A DNA stretch of 64,000 nucleotides, from contig NMRB01001878.1 of NCBI GenBank assembly GCA_002633025.1, forward strand, positions 63,475-127,474, read 5' to 3'. The notes beneath the pieces are model-generated. The model saw only the letters and a program-made list of their open reading frames with translations, ran no database searches and was not told the origin of the DNA. The translations under genes and the position numbers were made by a program. This stretch comes from Notospermus geniculatus (lineage: Eukaryota; Nemertea; Pilidiophora; Heteronemertea; Lineidae). Numbering within the stretch: position 1 is the first letter of the stretch; the number at the start of each line of letters is the position of its first letter. Positions 9,701 to 20,357 of the stretch are shown piece by piece.

Positions 9701-12700
9701 GACCATTTCTTTCACATCGGTGTAATGTTTTTCAGTGTTCCCCATATGTGAGTGTTCCCTTCCTATTGATTGTCTGACGACTCCGAAGTTTGTGACTTGA
9801 CAAAATGGCACACACACAGAAACATGTCATCTATCTGCCTGTGTTTCCAAAACAATAAAGGCACACACTGACTCACAGAAACACTGGCAGCTGTGACACC
9901 GGTATCGATCATCGAATCACTGATACGGTGCACACCAGTTCTGTCACATTGTTCCTCCCGGTGTAGCGTTTTTTTCAGCTGACGGCAAGATAGTTGCATA
10001 AAGTTTGTCTGATTGTGGCCACTCCCATCATTCCTCTGGCTCCGCGAACTGATTCGGACTAGAAGGTGAATAGGCTGGTGAGTAGTAGGGTCCTGGACTT
10101 GATAATCCTGGACTACCTGGTGAATACACTGGTGAATAGTCCGTGGTAGCCAATGACCGTGGACTACCTGGTGAGTAAACCCATGGTCTTGGACTGACTG
10201 GTGAATAGCCCGGGCTTCTGGCCAATGGTCCTGGACTGCCTGGTGAATAGACCGGACTTGAAGCCGATGGTCGCGGACTGCCTGGTGAATAGACCGGACT
10301 TGAAGCCGATGATCGCGGACTGCCTGGTGAATAGACCGGACTTGAAGCCGATGATCGCGGACTGCCTGGTGAATAGACCGGACTTGCAGCCCACGATGAC
10401 CCAAAATTTTGGCCCGCCGAACCTTGAGATTGCCGAGGGCTTGATGTTGAATACGAGGGAGTCGAGGGTATGAAGAGCTGACTCGCTGTCGGGGCATACA
10501 CATGAGATGCCGAGCCGCCATTTTCAGGACTGTCGCCGGGATGATAGCCAGGAATTGTCCCCTCGTAGGCTCCTTGTGAGGTACCGGTATACCATGACTG
10601 TTCTCTGTCAACTGACTGACGTGGGAGGGAATGTGCCTTTGGGACTTCATGAGGGCATGTCGGTCCATCCCAAAGACATTGGCGGGGTATAGGTTCATCA
10701 TCTTCCCTGGCAAGTGGTCCAAGCTCCTGAGAAAAACTTTTCTCCCAGTCTACACCCCGCTCGCTCTTCGTCCCATCTCCATAACCTGGTTCACCGTCCC
10801 ATGGGTTCTGACTGCTGTACATGGACAAGTCAGGTTCGTAGTATGGACTCGAACCGCCTCCGTGATAGTACGGACTGGTCGGTTCGTAGTCTGGACTTTC
10901 TGGTTCGTATACCGGACTTGATTGGTCATTGGCCAGACTTGCATCTGCATATTGCGAACTCATTGGCCAATTCCACGGCCAGCTGGGCGTGGCTGGACTC
11001 GGTGCTGTACCATGACCCCAGTCGAACAGTTCATCCGGTGATGGAACCTCGATGTTCAAAACGTTCGGCTGTTCCAGGTCAACGATTTCTTGATTCAGCA
11101 GAAGAGGGCTCATTGATGTTGACAGGATGGTGTTCTTTTGTCTTGGCTCCTTGGGCGCCATCATCAGAGAAGCTGTGACGCAGTGTGACTGACGAGAGCG
11201 AATAATGAAGGAGCGAATGACAGTTAATTTTCTCACGTCTGGAGAGAAATCTTGAAGAGCGTCGAGTTGCCGATGTGCTCGCTACCACTGCTCGTGGCCA
11301 AATGACTCAACCTGCCTGAACAAGCCAATTTATGCCAACATGTTGGCCCAGTGCCACAATTGTGTCAGCTGTGAAAATAGGTCAAATTCCAAGATCATCT
11401 CAGGCTGGTCACATCTTATCTGGGACACAGTTCGCGGGCGACAAAAATTTTCTGAAAAGTCTTTTTTATCAGCAAGTTGCATCATCGTGATGTTCTCGAG
11501 CAAGCTGCTACGCCGGCTTGGCATCCCTGTAGCTGTGACGAGAGCCAAAACGATATAATGGGCGATTAGATCAATGGTTCTGTGAGTGTTTGCGTTTATT
11601 TGACATGATCTCGACGAAAAACTCCCTAATGACCCACATTTTGCAGATTGCGACAGAAAAAAAACACGGTAACCCAGATACAATATTTACTCAATATCTC
11701 AGACGGTGTGTACAAACAAGTGGTTCATCGATATGAATAGCTGAGTTCTATATTTAACAAGTGTGCAATCACCCGCATGCGCAGACAAGGATTCGTGTCA
11801 GCCCTCGGAGCTCGATCAATACGCCTGCTGTGTGCTATAGAATATGAGAGCACTTGGTATGTACGTGGAGTGGTATGCAAGTGGACAACGAAATAACACT
11901 GTGTCTGGCTGAATTCTGAGCAGATAGAGGTCGACGTGTTTTCCCAGGTAGTGGTATACCTGCTGATTTTCGCCGAATTTCATCCTTCTGCTGTGAGTTA
12001 GTTAATTAGGGACTACCACATCGGACTATGGTCGTACCGGTACTGCTGGATGCACAAACTGGATAACCTGCAGAATGGACGACAACGATGAGTACTTTTC
12101 GATGAGGAGACGGGGGAGGTCATGTCCCATGGCACCACCGAGAACAACAACCAGGGAGGGAGTAGTCATGAGGAGTCGGCTCAAAACATTCCTGACGAAA
12201 ATGGTAACGAAAATGGTAACGATGGAGGACATTCAGTTGCTACTAGAAGCACAGGTAGCTCTGCTTCCCTGGGTGATACAGGGTTAGTAGAGACGGACGC
12301 AGACGTGGGACTGTCCAACCCGTCGCGTGAATTGAGCCCTGACACTTCTGGCACTGCAGGTGCTCGTGTACAAAGTACTCCGAATGTGGATTCTTTTGCA
12401 AATGTTGCTGGTGAAAGACATTTCCGGGTTCAGAAATCGAGCCAGTCGACAGGGACTTGCCGGGGCAGACGACTGAATCCAAGGGTCACGTTCACCCCGG
12501 CGAGCGCCGATGAGTCTAGAGACAGTAACACGACAGATGCCCGAAGTTATGATCCGTTCTCCGGTTCTGAAACCAACGCAGGAAAGCAAGCTGTTGGTGC
12601 AGACCACAGCGAGCAGCATCCGCCACACGTCATCCGCGTGTCCGACGCCAACTACAGCGAAGACGTCCTCATACAGTATGGCGTCGACCCTTACAGATGG

Positions 12701-15700
12701 ATGTACCCTAAGGACCTTTCACGGCCCGATAAGCCGCAGTCCCCTGTCCCCTCCCACAGCGAGAATGAACTGTCGGACAGTGAGCTTCTGACACAGCTTT
12801 GTTGGCATACGGGAAAGGGACCAATTGGAGGGCAAGGGAGGCCCAGACGTACTGGGCATGGACGAGAAGAAACAGAAGCTGGACTCCAACAACCAGAGGA
12901 TGAAAATGTCTGTGTCAGTGATGATGGCAGCGTGGGGCATTCAAATCCTTCGAAGGCCGCTGTTACAAACACTGAACGCTTTCATGTGCCTTCTGAATTT
13001 AAGAAAAGTGGAGAGAGCTGCGATGGTAAATCATCAGTCGGTGAAACGTTCGAGGTGTGTGCTGGTAAAGGTGGTTTGGCTGGACGGCGAGCTGGGATGA
13101 TTAGTAGGAACGAAAGCTGGGAGAGCGAGACGGGCGAAGGGAAGGTTACAGGAGGTGTGGAGGGTGCTGGACTGGTCCATCACCAAGCTGGAGCTGTTGG
13201 TCCTGATTCTGGAGGTGCCTGTGACAATGATACGTTTTTTGGACGCACAAATGAAAAGGTCGATGGCGAATTTGGACAAAGCGTTGACAGTTCTGAAAGT
13301 GCTTCTGGGATGACATGTCCGTGTCCGCAGTGTGGTCGTGAGATGAGATATGGGGCCTCCGACGGTTGGGCGAATCCGCCAAATGGCCAACAGAGACAAG
13401 GGAACGAAAATATGTGTAACTGTGACCATAGCGACAAGGGCCCCGAGTGGCAAGCCATGTTAATGATGAAAATGTTCAAAATGATGAAAGTAATGAAAAT
13501 GCAGTCCACGATGAGTCGTGGAGGACACCGTCCATTCTCATTAAGTCAGGCGCAGAGACTACCCTCACCCCGGCAGCCATCATGGAATCAGTCCCGAGGT
13601 CGAGAGGGCTGTCCCATGTTCCGGGGGACTAATACAGGAGGTGCTTACCGACCCCCTGGTGGATCGGGGGAGAGCTGTGCCCGCGGTGGGGAGAACCCTA
13701 AAGATCTCCCTGGTGCTGGGGCCTGTTGAATTAACTGCCCCCCGGCTCCACGGCTGGAACTGTGGCCTGTGCCCCTGGTGTGGAGAACTTAAGACTTTAG
13801 AGAACTAAAAGACGATGGATTTCTGTCGGAATTTCATATGCATCAATCCTGGTCACAGTTGTGGTTATTAACGCGAAATCAATAATATCAAGAATATATA
13901 ATTCTTGATGGTATGAATTGTATTATAAACACTTGTCCATCATAAAAACTGAAATAATTTTTTTTTCAATTTTGTTTTTAATTCACTTTGTCACGTGGTT
14001 TGATAATTCTGCTTGGATTGCATCAACGGGCTACGTCCAGTCGCAGAGTATGATGGACCCCCCCCCTCGTCGTACGACTGATCTAGCGAGGCAAGTCGCC
14101 CACTACGACGTCGTTGCGTCGGGAAGGTCGCTGGTAGCAATGGAACGGCCACCCATCGCCCAACCACTGGCCGCTTTCAACAGACTTGGCTGAGATTGGA
14201 GGTCAATGTGCAAACAACCAGGGACCCACGAAGTCCCCAAATCCTTTGTCAGTCTGGTACTCTGAACAATATATTTACACACTTCATAAAGTTATGACAG
14301 CTTCGTGAATAAGGATCCTGTCATGGGCCAGGCACGGATCCAGAGGGGGGCGGAAGGGACGTAACGCCCCCTATTTTTGGCAGAGCAATGATCTTTTTAG
14401 CAAGAAAAATTCAATCACATAAAAAATTCGAGTATTTTGCTCTCAGATGCCAGGAAAATGCATCTAAAAGCACCCCGTTTGGGCTTCCCGCTTTCGTTGT
14501 CCGCCGCCTCCGTCGAGCTACGCCCCCCCCCCCGTCTGTCAACACCCTGGATCCGTGTCTGTGGGCGGTGGGTTTGCAGGCCGCCGTGACATAGAACTGG
14601 GGGTGGAGTTGGCCGGCAAGGGACATCGACAGCAAGAGCCAGGCAAATAGAGACGACACTCTATCACGACTTCCGATACCCTTCTTTTCAGTTTCAATGT
14701 CAGATCAAACCCTTCACTCTATTGGTTCGCTAGGCAAGATAAAGAGAAGGGATCACTGGTAAGTGCATGTGTTATCTAAATAACCTCGCCCCCCCCCCCC
14801 CCAAACACACACGCACCTCACCCTTTACTATCAAAGGACCTGTGAAAACCGTGCAAAACCTCGTGCTTGGGGCGAACTACATGTATTCTTTTTGATGATA
14901 ACAGTAGAAATACATCACAGAATCAGAATTGACTTTGACCCCGCCACAGATGAAGTCGCAGGTTCGAACCCCGATCATGCCAGTGACTTGTCGAAAAGAC
15001 GATCTGTTCTCGACATCCTAGGTTGTTCCGGGTGCTCCCGTTTCCTCCTACATTTCAATATCATTTGATCAGTAGCTACTGTCTCCTGATTTGACGCTTG
15101 CACTACTGAAACGAGGCCGTCTTTCTTGTTTCTTCCAGTATGGCGGTGACATTGAAGCTCTTCAACTCGTTGACTTTATCAACCAGGAGACGGGCTTGGC
15201 ACGGGAACTGGGAGGAACGTTAAAACCAGGTGTACGTCATACCATTAATCCCATATCGCCTTTGAGCTGGGTGTAACATGTGTAGATATTCCCCGGCCGC
15301 CAGTGTTCCCTGGAATAGAGTGACGGAAGCCCGGGGACGGAAGCTGCGATTTGACAATAGGGAAACACATACAGACCCGTCAATCTGTTTGAAGCGTTCC
15401 AAAATAAATCAGGGAACACTGAGGAATAGAAACACTCACTGACGTTACACCTTCTTGATACAGACAATGACAGAGATTTCCTAATAAGATATGCCAGATA
15501 CTTTAGCAGGCAGTATACTTCCACCATGACATTATCACGGTTTTACGCTCCTATCAACAGATTAACTTCAACCATTACATAGGGATTTATTTATTCTCCT
15601 CCCTTGTCCCTTCTAGGCTGGTCGGATTCCTGAAGTCGATAAGATCCTAAGAGAAAGCATGAATGATATCCTAACCGGAACCAGAATGGTAAGAATTGCA

Positions 15701-17258
15701 TCCCATTGATCAATTTATGCTTCTTTGGAGCCGAAACTACCATGATCTCTTTGCCTTAGACTACCTCTTTCCCATAGTCTACCTGACCTCTTCGCCTTAG
15801 CCTGCCGTGACCTCTTTGCCTTAGCCTACCATGACTTTTTCGCCTTAGCCTGCCGTGACCTCTTTGCCTTAGCCTGCCGTGATCTCTTTGCCTTAGCCTG
15901 CCGTGACCTTTTCGCCTTAGCCTGCCGTGACCTTTTCGCCTTAGCCTGCTGTGACCTTTTCGCCTTTAGCCTGCCGTGACCTCTTTGCCCGCCTGCCGTG
16001 ACCTCTTCACCTTAGCTTACTCTTCATCAAATCGTGCTTATTTTCTTTCCTTTTTTCAGGATGGGATTATCGCGCAAGTGAATCATGAAATCACGATGTC
16101 GAAACAGCAAGAGAAGTAAGGCAAACTCTCCTAAGTTTTGATTTATGGGGTAATTTTAGGACGGGAGGGGCACTGTACGCCATTTTGCAAGTTACTAGGC
16201 GAGCATATAATGAGTGAAGGAAGGCCACAGATGAGGTCAACAACGGGAGGTAGGCCTACCTGTCCCTATGCGGTAGAGAATAGTCTCAAAGCGTTTCGTG
16301 TGGTCACTTCTTGCGCCATCCGCCAAAGAAACCTTCCTGTGGAACCAAAGAGCAAACCTCTAGTGGACGTTGCACATCGACAGGGCACTTAACAAAGAAA
16401 TCGATATCTGTACAAATGTACCTTTCAGATACAGCAAAATCTATTTAGACATTTTGGAGCAAGTCCAAGAGGGAAAAGACGTGGATGACGTGGTCCAGGA
16501 AAAGTTTGACCTCATCAACAACAAGATGCAATTTGGTAAAACCTCATCGTGGAGAACCGAGCAACAGATTTATTACCTCCTCCGGACAGAACACTTAGTC
16601 TATACTTGGCGATAGATAGAGGATTGATAGCAGGAGGAAACCAGGATACCTGGAGAAAATCGTTAACCTAGAGTGCTGCCAAAGACTGTGTTCATTGAAA
16701 AGACTCGCTGAGAGCTTTCCAATGTCATGATGTGACGGGTTTCACAGACGTTCACACTGTTTACATTTCGACAATAGGGGTTTTCGCCAAACCGCCGAAA
16801 CTCCAATGCGAACGCTTATCTCTTCATGCATCCACAATGGGATTGGAGTTCGCGTTAGCGTTTCGGGGGGCGTAACAAAAATTAGAGAATTTTCGCAAAA
16901 AAATTAGAGAGTTTTCGCAAATCCCCCGAAACGCCAACATGAACGCCAATCCCATTGTTCGAAGCCGCGAAGAGCCGCGGAACAAAAGGATTCGCGTTGG
17001 CGTTTCGGGGGCTTTGCGAAAACTCACTATTCCCTATTATTGACCGCGGCAGTGCGTTTCTTTGTAAAGGATTCTTCACAGGGCCTTTGTTTATCTGTTT
17101 CAGCGACGACAAAGAAGGAGAATGAAGAACTGATAAAACGTCGGAACATCGTGGGGATCTTTATAGATATTGCTTCGGAAATGGAGCCGAAATCAGGCGA
17201 CACCCAGAGCGTGACACTACCGGAGGATGATCACTACAGATTCCATGACGAACTCTGA
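6780..17258 (+). CDS. ER thioredoxin-domain protein, PDI family, HDEL-terminated
   Basis: Likely protein disulfide isomerase relative of the ER lumen. Eleven exons join in phase: 6780-6884, 7171-7216, 7380-7560, 7988-8276, 8507-8556, 14692-14758, 15139-15231, 15617-15688, 16060-16115, 16429-16535, 17104-17258, giving 406 residues. It begins with a signal peptide (FFLIFLFGC), then a first thioredoxin domain with active site APWCGACKK split across exons 2 and 3 and the cis-proline loop FPTV. The second thioredoxin domain has APGCTDGCY (CxxxC instead of CxxC) and a loop SNPSLYWF. A helical region (residues about 250-390) resembles the ERp29-type D domain, and the chain ends YRFHDEL, an ER-retrieval signal. 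Intron 5 (8557-14691) hosts two other ORFs. The exact PDI subfamily is uncertain. Confidence 0.88.
8557..10027. other. Intron sequence 3' of the CTD-like ORF
   Basis: Part of the large thioredoxin-gene intron. No exon was recognised. A minus-strand AATAAA (plus TTTATT near 9075) could serve the CTD-like gene at 10028. A repeat-like piece at about 8730-8840 ends AACCTCTCTAATAA, resembling the degenerate element end at 1100-1112. Confidence 0.3.
10028..11236 (-). CDS. Intronless CTD-like repeat protein (YSPGSP repeats)
   Basis: An unbroken 402-codon minus-strand frame inside intron 5 of the thioredoxin-domain gene, on the opposite strand. The N-terminal half has degenerate tyrosine-proline motifs ([18 protein letters not shown]). 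The C-terminal 140 residues carry four near-identical 14-residue units ([14 protein letters not shown] type) followed by looser YSPxSP copies, ending [10 protein letters not shown]. The spacing recalls the YSPTSPS heptad of RNA polymerase II RPB1, but no polymerase body is present and the family is unknown to me. Predicted disordered and rich in phosphorylatable Ser/Tyr; kinase or CTD-reader binding is speculation. An internal start ([10 protein letters not shown]) about 25 codons in looks as plausible as the first Met. Confidence 0.6.
   Translation of the reverse strand: MRKLTVIRSFIIRSRQSHCVTASLMMAPKEPRQKNTILSTSMSPLLLNQEIVDLEQPNVLNIEVPSPDELFDWGHGTAPSPATPSWPWNWPMSSQYADASLANDQSSPVYEPESPDYEPTSPYYHGGGSSPYYEPDLSMYSSQNPWDGEPGYGDGTKSERGVDWEKSFSQELGPLAREDDEPIPRQCLWDGPTCPHEVPKAHSLPRQSVDREQSWYTGTSQGAYEGTIPGYHPGDSPENGGSASHVYAPTASQLFIPSTPSYSTSSPRQSQGSAGQNFGSSWAASPVYSPGSPRSSASSPVYSPGSPRSSASSPVYSPGSPRPSASSPVYSPGSPGPLARSPGYSPVSPRPWVYSPGSPRSLATTDYSPVYSPGSPGLSSPGPYYSPAYSPSSPNQFAEPEE
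10224..10395 (-). repeat. 42-bp coding tandem repeat (14-residue unit)
   Basis: About four units of GAATAGACCGGACTTGAAGC-containing 42-bp repeat with almost no differences between them, all in frame with the CTD-like protein. The low divergence suggests recent expansion and probable length polymorphism. Confidence 0.85.
11237..12121. promoter_or_regulatory. Divergent interval between two intron-nested ORFs, NRF1-like site
   Basis: An 885-bp gap separates the minus ORF at 11236 and the plus ORF at 12122. CGCATGCGCA at 11774-11783 is close to the palindromic NRF1 consensus, which is common in animal core promoters. No other element is clear. It supports the idea that the nested ORFs have their own promoter, but only weakly. 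Confidence 0.35.
12122..13729 (+). CDS. Intronless 535-residue low-complexity protein, unrecognised
   Basis: A long open frame nested in the same intron as the CTD-like gene, on the host-gene strand and divergent from that ORF. An in-frame stop lies at 12089-12091, so the first Met at 12122 is the natural start. The protein is mostly polar and probably disordered. Two stretches look less random: a middle block around residues 175-205 ([20 protein letters not shown], then RWMYPKDLS) and a cysteine cluster near residue 400 ([10 protein letters not shown] with CNCDH about 35 residues later) that could bind zinc, followed by a methionine-lysine-rich run ([15 protein letters not shown]). I do not recognise a family. 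Length alone makes chance unlikely. Confidence 0.5.
   Translation: MSHGTTENNNQGGSSHEESAQNIPDENGNENGNDGGHSVATRSTGSSASLGDTGLVETDADVGLSNPSRELSPDTSGTAGARVQSTPNVDSFANVAGERHFRVQKSSQSTGTCRGRRLNPRVTFTPASADESRDSNTTDARSYDPFSGSETNAGKQAVGADHSEQHPPHVIRVSDANYSEDVLIQYGVDPYRWMYPKDLSRPDKPQSPVPSHSENELSDSELLTQLCWHTGKGPIGGQGRPRRTGHGREETEAGLQQPEDENVCVSDDGSVGHSNPSKAAVTNTERFHVPSEFKKSGESCDGKSSVGETFEVCAGKGGLAGRRAGMISRNESWESETGEGKVTGGVEGAGLVHHQAGAVGPDSGGACDNDTFFGRTNEKVDGEFGQSVDSSESASGMTCPCPQCGREMRYGASDGWANPPNGQQRQGNENMCNCDHSDKGPEWQAMLMMKMFKMMKVMKMQSTMSRGGHRPFSLSQAQRLPSPRQPSWNQSRGREGCPMFRGTNTGGAYRPPGGSGESCARGGENPKDLPGAGAC
13730..14691. other. Intron remainder with G-rich dispersed repeat
   Basis: No exon seen before the thioredoxin-gene exon at 14692. 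The part at about 14335-14600 (CGGATCCAGAGGGGGGCGG ... CTACGCCCCCCC) is like the dispersed repeat near 48893-49075 that starts GGCGGATCCACGATTTCGG. Confidence 0.3.
15735..16016 (+). repeat. 24-bp minisatellite in thioredoxin-gene intron
   Basis: About 12 imperfect copies of TGACCTCTTTGCCTTAGCCT + GCCG run in tandem between exons 8 and 9. Units vary mainly at CTCTTTG/CTTTTCG. No coding capacity. Confidence 0.8.
16775..17042. mobile_element. Inverted-repeat element upstream of last thioredoxin-gene exon
   Basis: Ends ACAATAGGGGTTTTCGCC and GCGAAAACTCACTATTCCCT are loose inverted repeats. Internally GCGTTTCGGGGG / CCCCCGAAACGCC and AATCCCATTG/CAATGGGATTGG recur in opposite orientations, giving a nested foldback of about 270 bp. 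Confidence 0.5.
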
Positions 17259-17934
17259 AGGAGGCAAAAATTACTAGGACATTTAACATTTACATTGTAT
17301 TGCAAAAACTTGTTCAGACTCTTTCGGCAGCGTATTGCTGAAGCCTAGTGTCATTGTCTGAAGCTTTGAGGTACCGCTACCAAAAGATAAAGTTTGGCCA
17401 CCCCGCCATATTTGTGCCAGATGCCATCATCAATCGCCATGATCGACTCGCGAGGATACCTATATGCTATATACATTGTATTCGAAATCCAAACTTTGCA
17501 TAAAATATACACAATTTAATTAAACTAGAACTGCGTTTTTCGAGTGAAATTTTACGAGAGAGAGCCCCGCTGCCACGTGGTTGGAGTGCACTGCGCGTGC
17601 ACGTGCACCATAAACCGGGGGGGGGGGGCACCGGACTAGCTTCTAGCCAAGAAACTTCGCCCTCGACCGCAGTCTTGATACCCAGCTGTTCTGGTATGCT
17701 GGAGGCTGAATGTAGCCTCTGCATCATCATCGATCGAACCAAGTGATGCTGGGGATTCCCATCTTTCATTTCCACTTTCTAAGACAATTCAAATACGAGT
17801 GTCAGACGGAGATAAGCTAAGTTGGAGAGTCGGTCGTGTGCTTATTTCATACATACAGAGTAGAGCTTGGTTATACGACGGGAAATCGCAGTTGGAAAGG
17901 TGTAAAATCCGATTTCGATCACCAGGTTAGAAAT
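17259..17934. other. Intergenic; duplicated block starts near 17690
   Basis: There is a G-tract at 17618-17627. From about 17690 (CTGGAGGCTGAATG ... GGGATTCCCATCTTTCATTT) the sequence is shared with 39608 onward, marking the left edge of the duplicated module. The stretch before the ATG at 17935 is conserved between the copies and probably holds 5' UTR. Confidence 0.4.
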
Positions 17935-19040
17935 ATGGGCAACACCTTTTCAGAAGACGAAAATGCCGACGGCACTATTACGCTGTATCACTACACCAGT
18001 AAAGAAGGGGCTAGGGCCATTGATAGGGAAAAAAGAATCGCCTCGTCGACGGACACACGGCGAGATGCCGCCTTTGGAAAGGGTGCATACCTCACACGAA
18101 TACCACCAAACCAGATTTCAAAACTGGAGATACTGATGAACAACTATGATGGCGGTACATGTAAGTAAAATCAACAAAATTGGCCTACCAGTCTCTGAAG
18201 TGGGGACCGGGGGAGGGGGTCTTCAGGTGGGGGCCGGGGGGTCAGTTCTGGCACCTCGTGTGTGGTCATTTGATGTGACCTCAGCGACCGGCTTTCGGCT
18301 GTGACGTCACTCTGGCGTTTTCTTTCAGCCGGCAAGAACATGAGGAGGCTCCTCACCAACAACGCTAGGATTGAGAAAGTTATCGAAGTGAACGTACCAA
18401 AAAGACTAGTTGAGCAGGTGTCAGATGGTAACTGGGACGGCCGAGACATCTTCAAGACATTTGACGCCGATCTTGACCTGACACAGTGTAGCTACAGGAT
18501 CCTTGATGGCCCACAAGCCACAGGTAACAAATAGATCAATCATTCCCTGGCAGCCATCTTGCCAAAACTAGGTCATCACCATGGGGATGTTCTTCCAAAG
18601 TGACAGATGATTGGTTCTCCCATTCCCACTGCGGGAATCACCATGACGATGACCTAATAGTTTCAAGATGGCTGCTTGCGAAACTCATCTTTAGATCATG
18701 TTTATAGATTGACGACTCCACAACGAAGCAGACAAGCCAACAACGAAAGATCACAAGATATTTTAATATTTTCTGCCAGCCTGACCTGACCTCGTCACCA
18801 GCGACCAAATTCTACCTGCATACCCGAGTTGTCTTGCCGTTATCTCCTTCCCTGCAATTAGCCTGTACATGATTGTAAAACTGGAACATATTTTGACATT
18901 TATTTTCGCTTCTTAAGTTTGACAAGTGTGAAAGTTCCGTTAGATAATGATTATGATGGTCTACTTCCTGAAGCTACAAATCAAACAATCAGTTTTTCTT
19001 ACTGTTCATTTCAGAAAACATCCGATGGACCCTTCTGTAG
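17935..19040 (+). CDS. HYD1-type ADP-ribosyltransferase-like protein, copy 1
   Basis: Small protein of 148 residues from three exons joined in phase: 17935-18160, 18329-18523, 19015-19040. Motifs fit the HYD1-signature ADP-ribosyltransferase family (Pfam Tox-ART-HYD1), known from bacterial polymorphic toxins and scattered eukaryotes: histidine in LYHYTS, tyrosine in GKGAYLT, aspartate in FDADLDL, plus NNYDGG. The expected activity is ADP-ribose transfer from NAD+; substrate and activity here are unknown. No signal peptide or membrane segment is seen, so it is probably cytosolic. The second exon's reading frame ends after nine residues of exon 3 (ENIRWTLL, stop), identically in copy 2. Another frame of exon 3 stays open to 19179 in this copy but is broken in the other. 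Family assignment is from motif recall. Confidence 0.7.
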
Positions 19041-20357
19041 AGTGGTCCGCTGTCAGCCAATGCTTGAAGAGACAAAACTAAATTCACATTGGAATACAAG
19101 AAGAGACATTATAGCGTATCATAAGGAGTATCTTCAACACCATAAACTTATGCAAGGGACGTACAGATACCCTGCTTGAAATTCAAGAAACTACTGGTGT
19201 CGCTGACGAAATTAACAATTACATTTTTATTAACAATTACATTTTCATTGAAAAAAGTAAAAGGGAAGTTCGTAAATGGACTCGAGAGTAAATGGAGATT
19301 TCGAAACTATAATTTGAAATGGTGATATTTTCATGACTTTCATTTTTTCCGTGAAATTTTCTCCAGGACATATAATGAGATGTGTATTTTGGGCCCGGTT
19401 TCTGAGAGTTACAACCCAAAAGGCATACTTCATCCGTAAGGTACAAAATACATACAGACGCCTGCATTGGGAAATAAAAATCACCTGATGTTGGGATTCC
19501 CAGCTTTCATTTCCGCTTCCGGTACCTAAAGGAAAGCAGTTTGTTCACATTGTACCACTTGTATTCAGACTTGTATTCAGAAATCGTACTCCTTCTGGCC
19601 GCCATCGCCTGAGTTTATGTCATTGATTGATATACTGATTAGATCATAAAAATACTTTTTGGTGTATTCAGCTTTATCTTATCTGTACTGATCCTTCAAC
19701 ATCCACCATGAGAGTCACAGACTTATATCACAGAGGCCTGTGTTTCCAAAGCAACAAGGGACACACAGAAACACTGGCAGACCGGTTTCATGCCGGTGTC
19801 TAATGGAATCTAATGCCCCCGATATAGGATGTCCCCCAACAATACATTTACGTGAATGTATCATTAAGTAAATGTATCATTGTTGGAGGAAATAATAATA
19901 TGTGTAACAGCAAAAACAGATGATCTATTTTTGGTAACGGTGGTATTAGGTCCACAGAAACGCCAAGGTTGAATGCAACCTTGAGCTTTGGAAAAGAACA
20001 ACTGAGTGACAACCAAAACCGCACCGACATAACCNCCCCCCCCCCCCCCCCGGCGGGCCTGCCCCATCCCCAACGTAATCGGAGTTCTGTCGATGGAAAA
20101 TTCAATCCACATTCAGCTGCTCGTTTCGTTGGCGGAAGCATACGAGCGAACAACAAACACCTTGAGAGGAGCGTACGGTGTAGGCCTGGCTTCCTCTTTC
20201 CTCCACCGTTGTCCTCATTCCATCTCACTCTTTCCGAGAACAGAACGATTACATGTACATGTACATGTACTTGGAAGTTGATGTTACGTCCGTTTTATTT
20301 AGCAGACTTGGCATTTTCATGGCGATAGGCCTAATGTTGCTTCCCAACGTGCCTGTA
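19041..20357. other. Intergenic between ART copy 1 and Ig receptor 1
   Basis: Parallels 40983-42553 almost throughout, so it belongs to the duplicated module. It includes a lone N at 20035 in a C-tract. No exon recognised; 20244-20270 has ACATGT/ACATGTAC simple repeats. Confidence 0.4.

Noticed and set aside
10164-10473. Frames on both strands over the CTD-like repeat
   Set aside because: Shadows of the 42-bp tandem repeat; the 402-codon minus frame is the only long one.
14955-14985. tRNA gene suggested by GGTTCGAACCCC
   Set aside because: No A box or cloverleaf at the right distance; better seen as a SINE relic.
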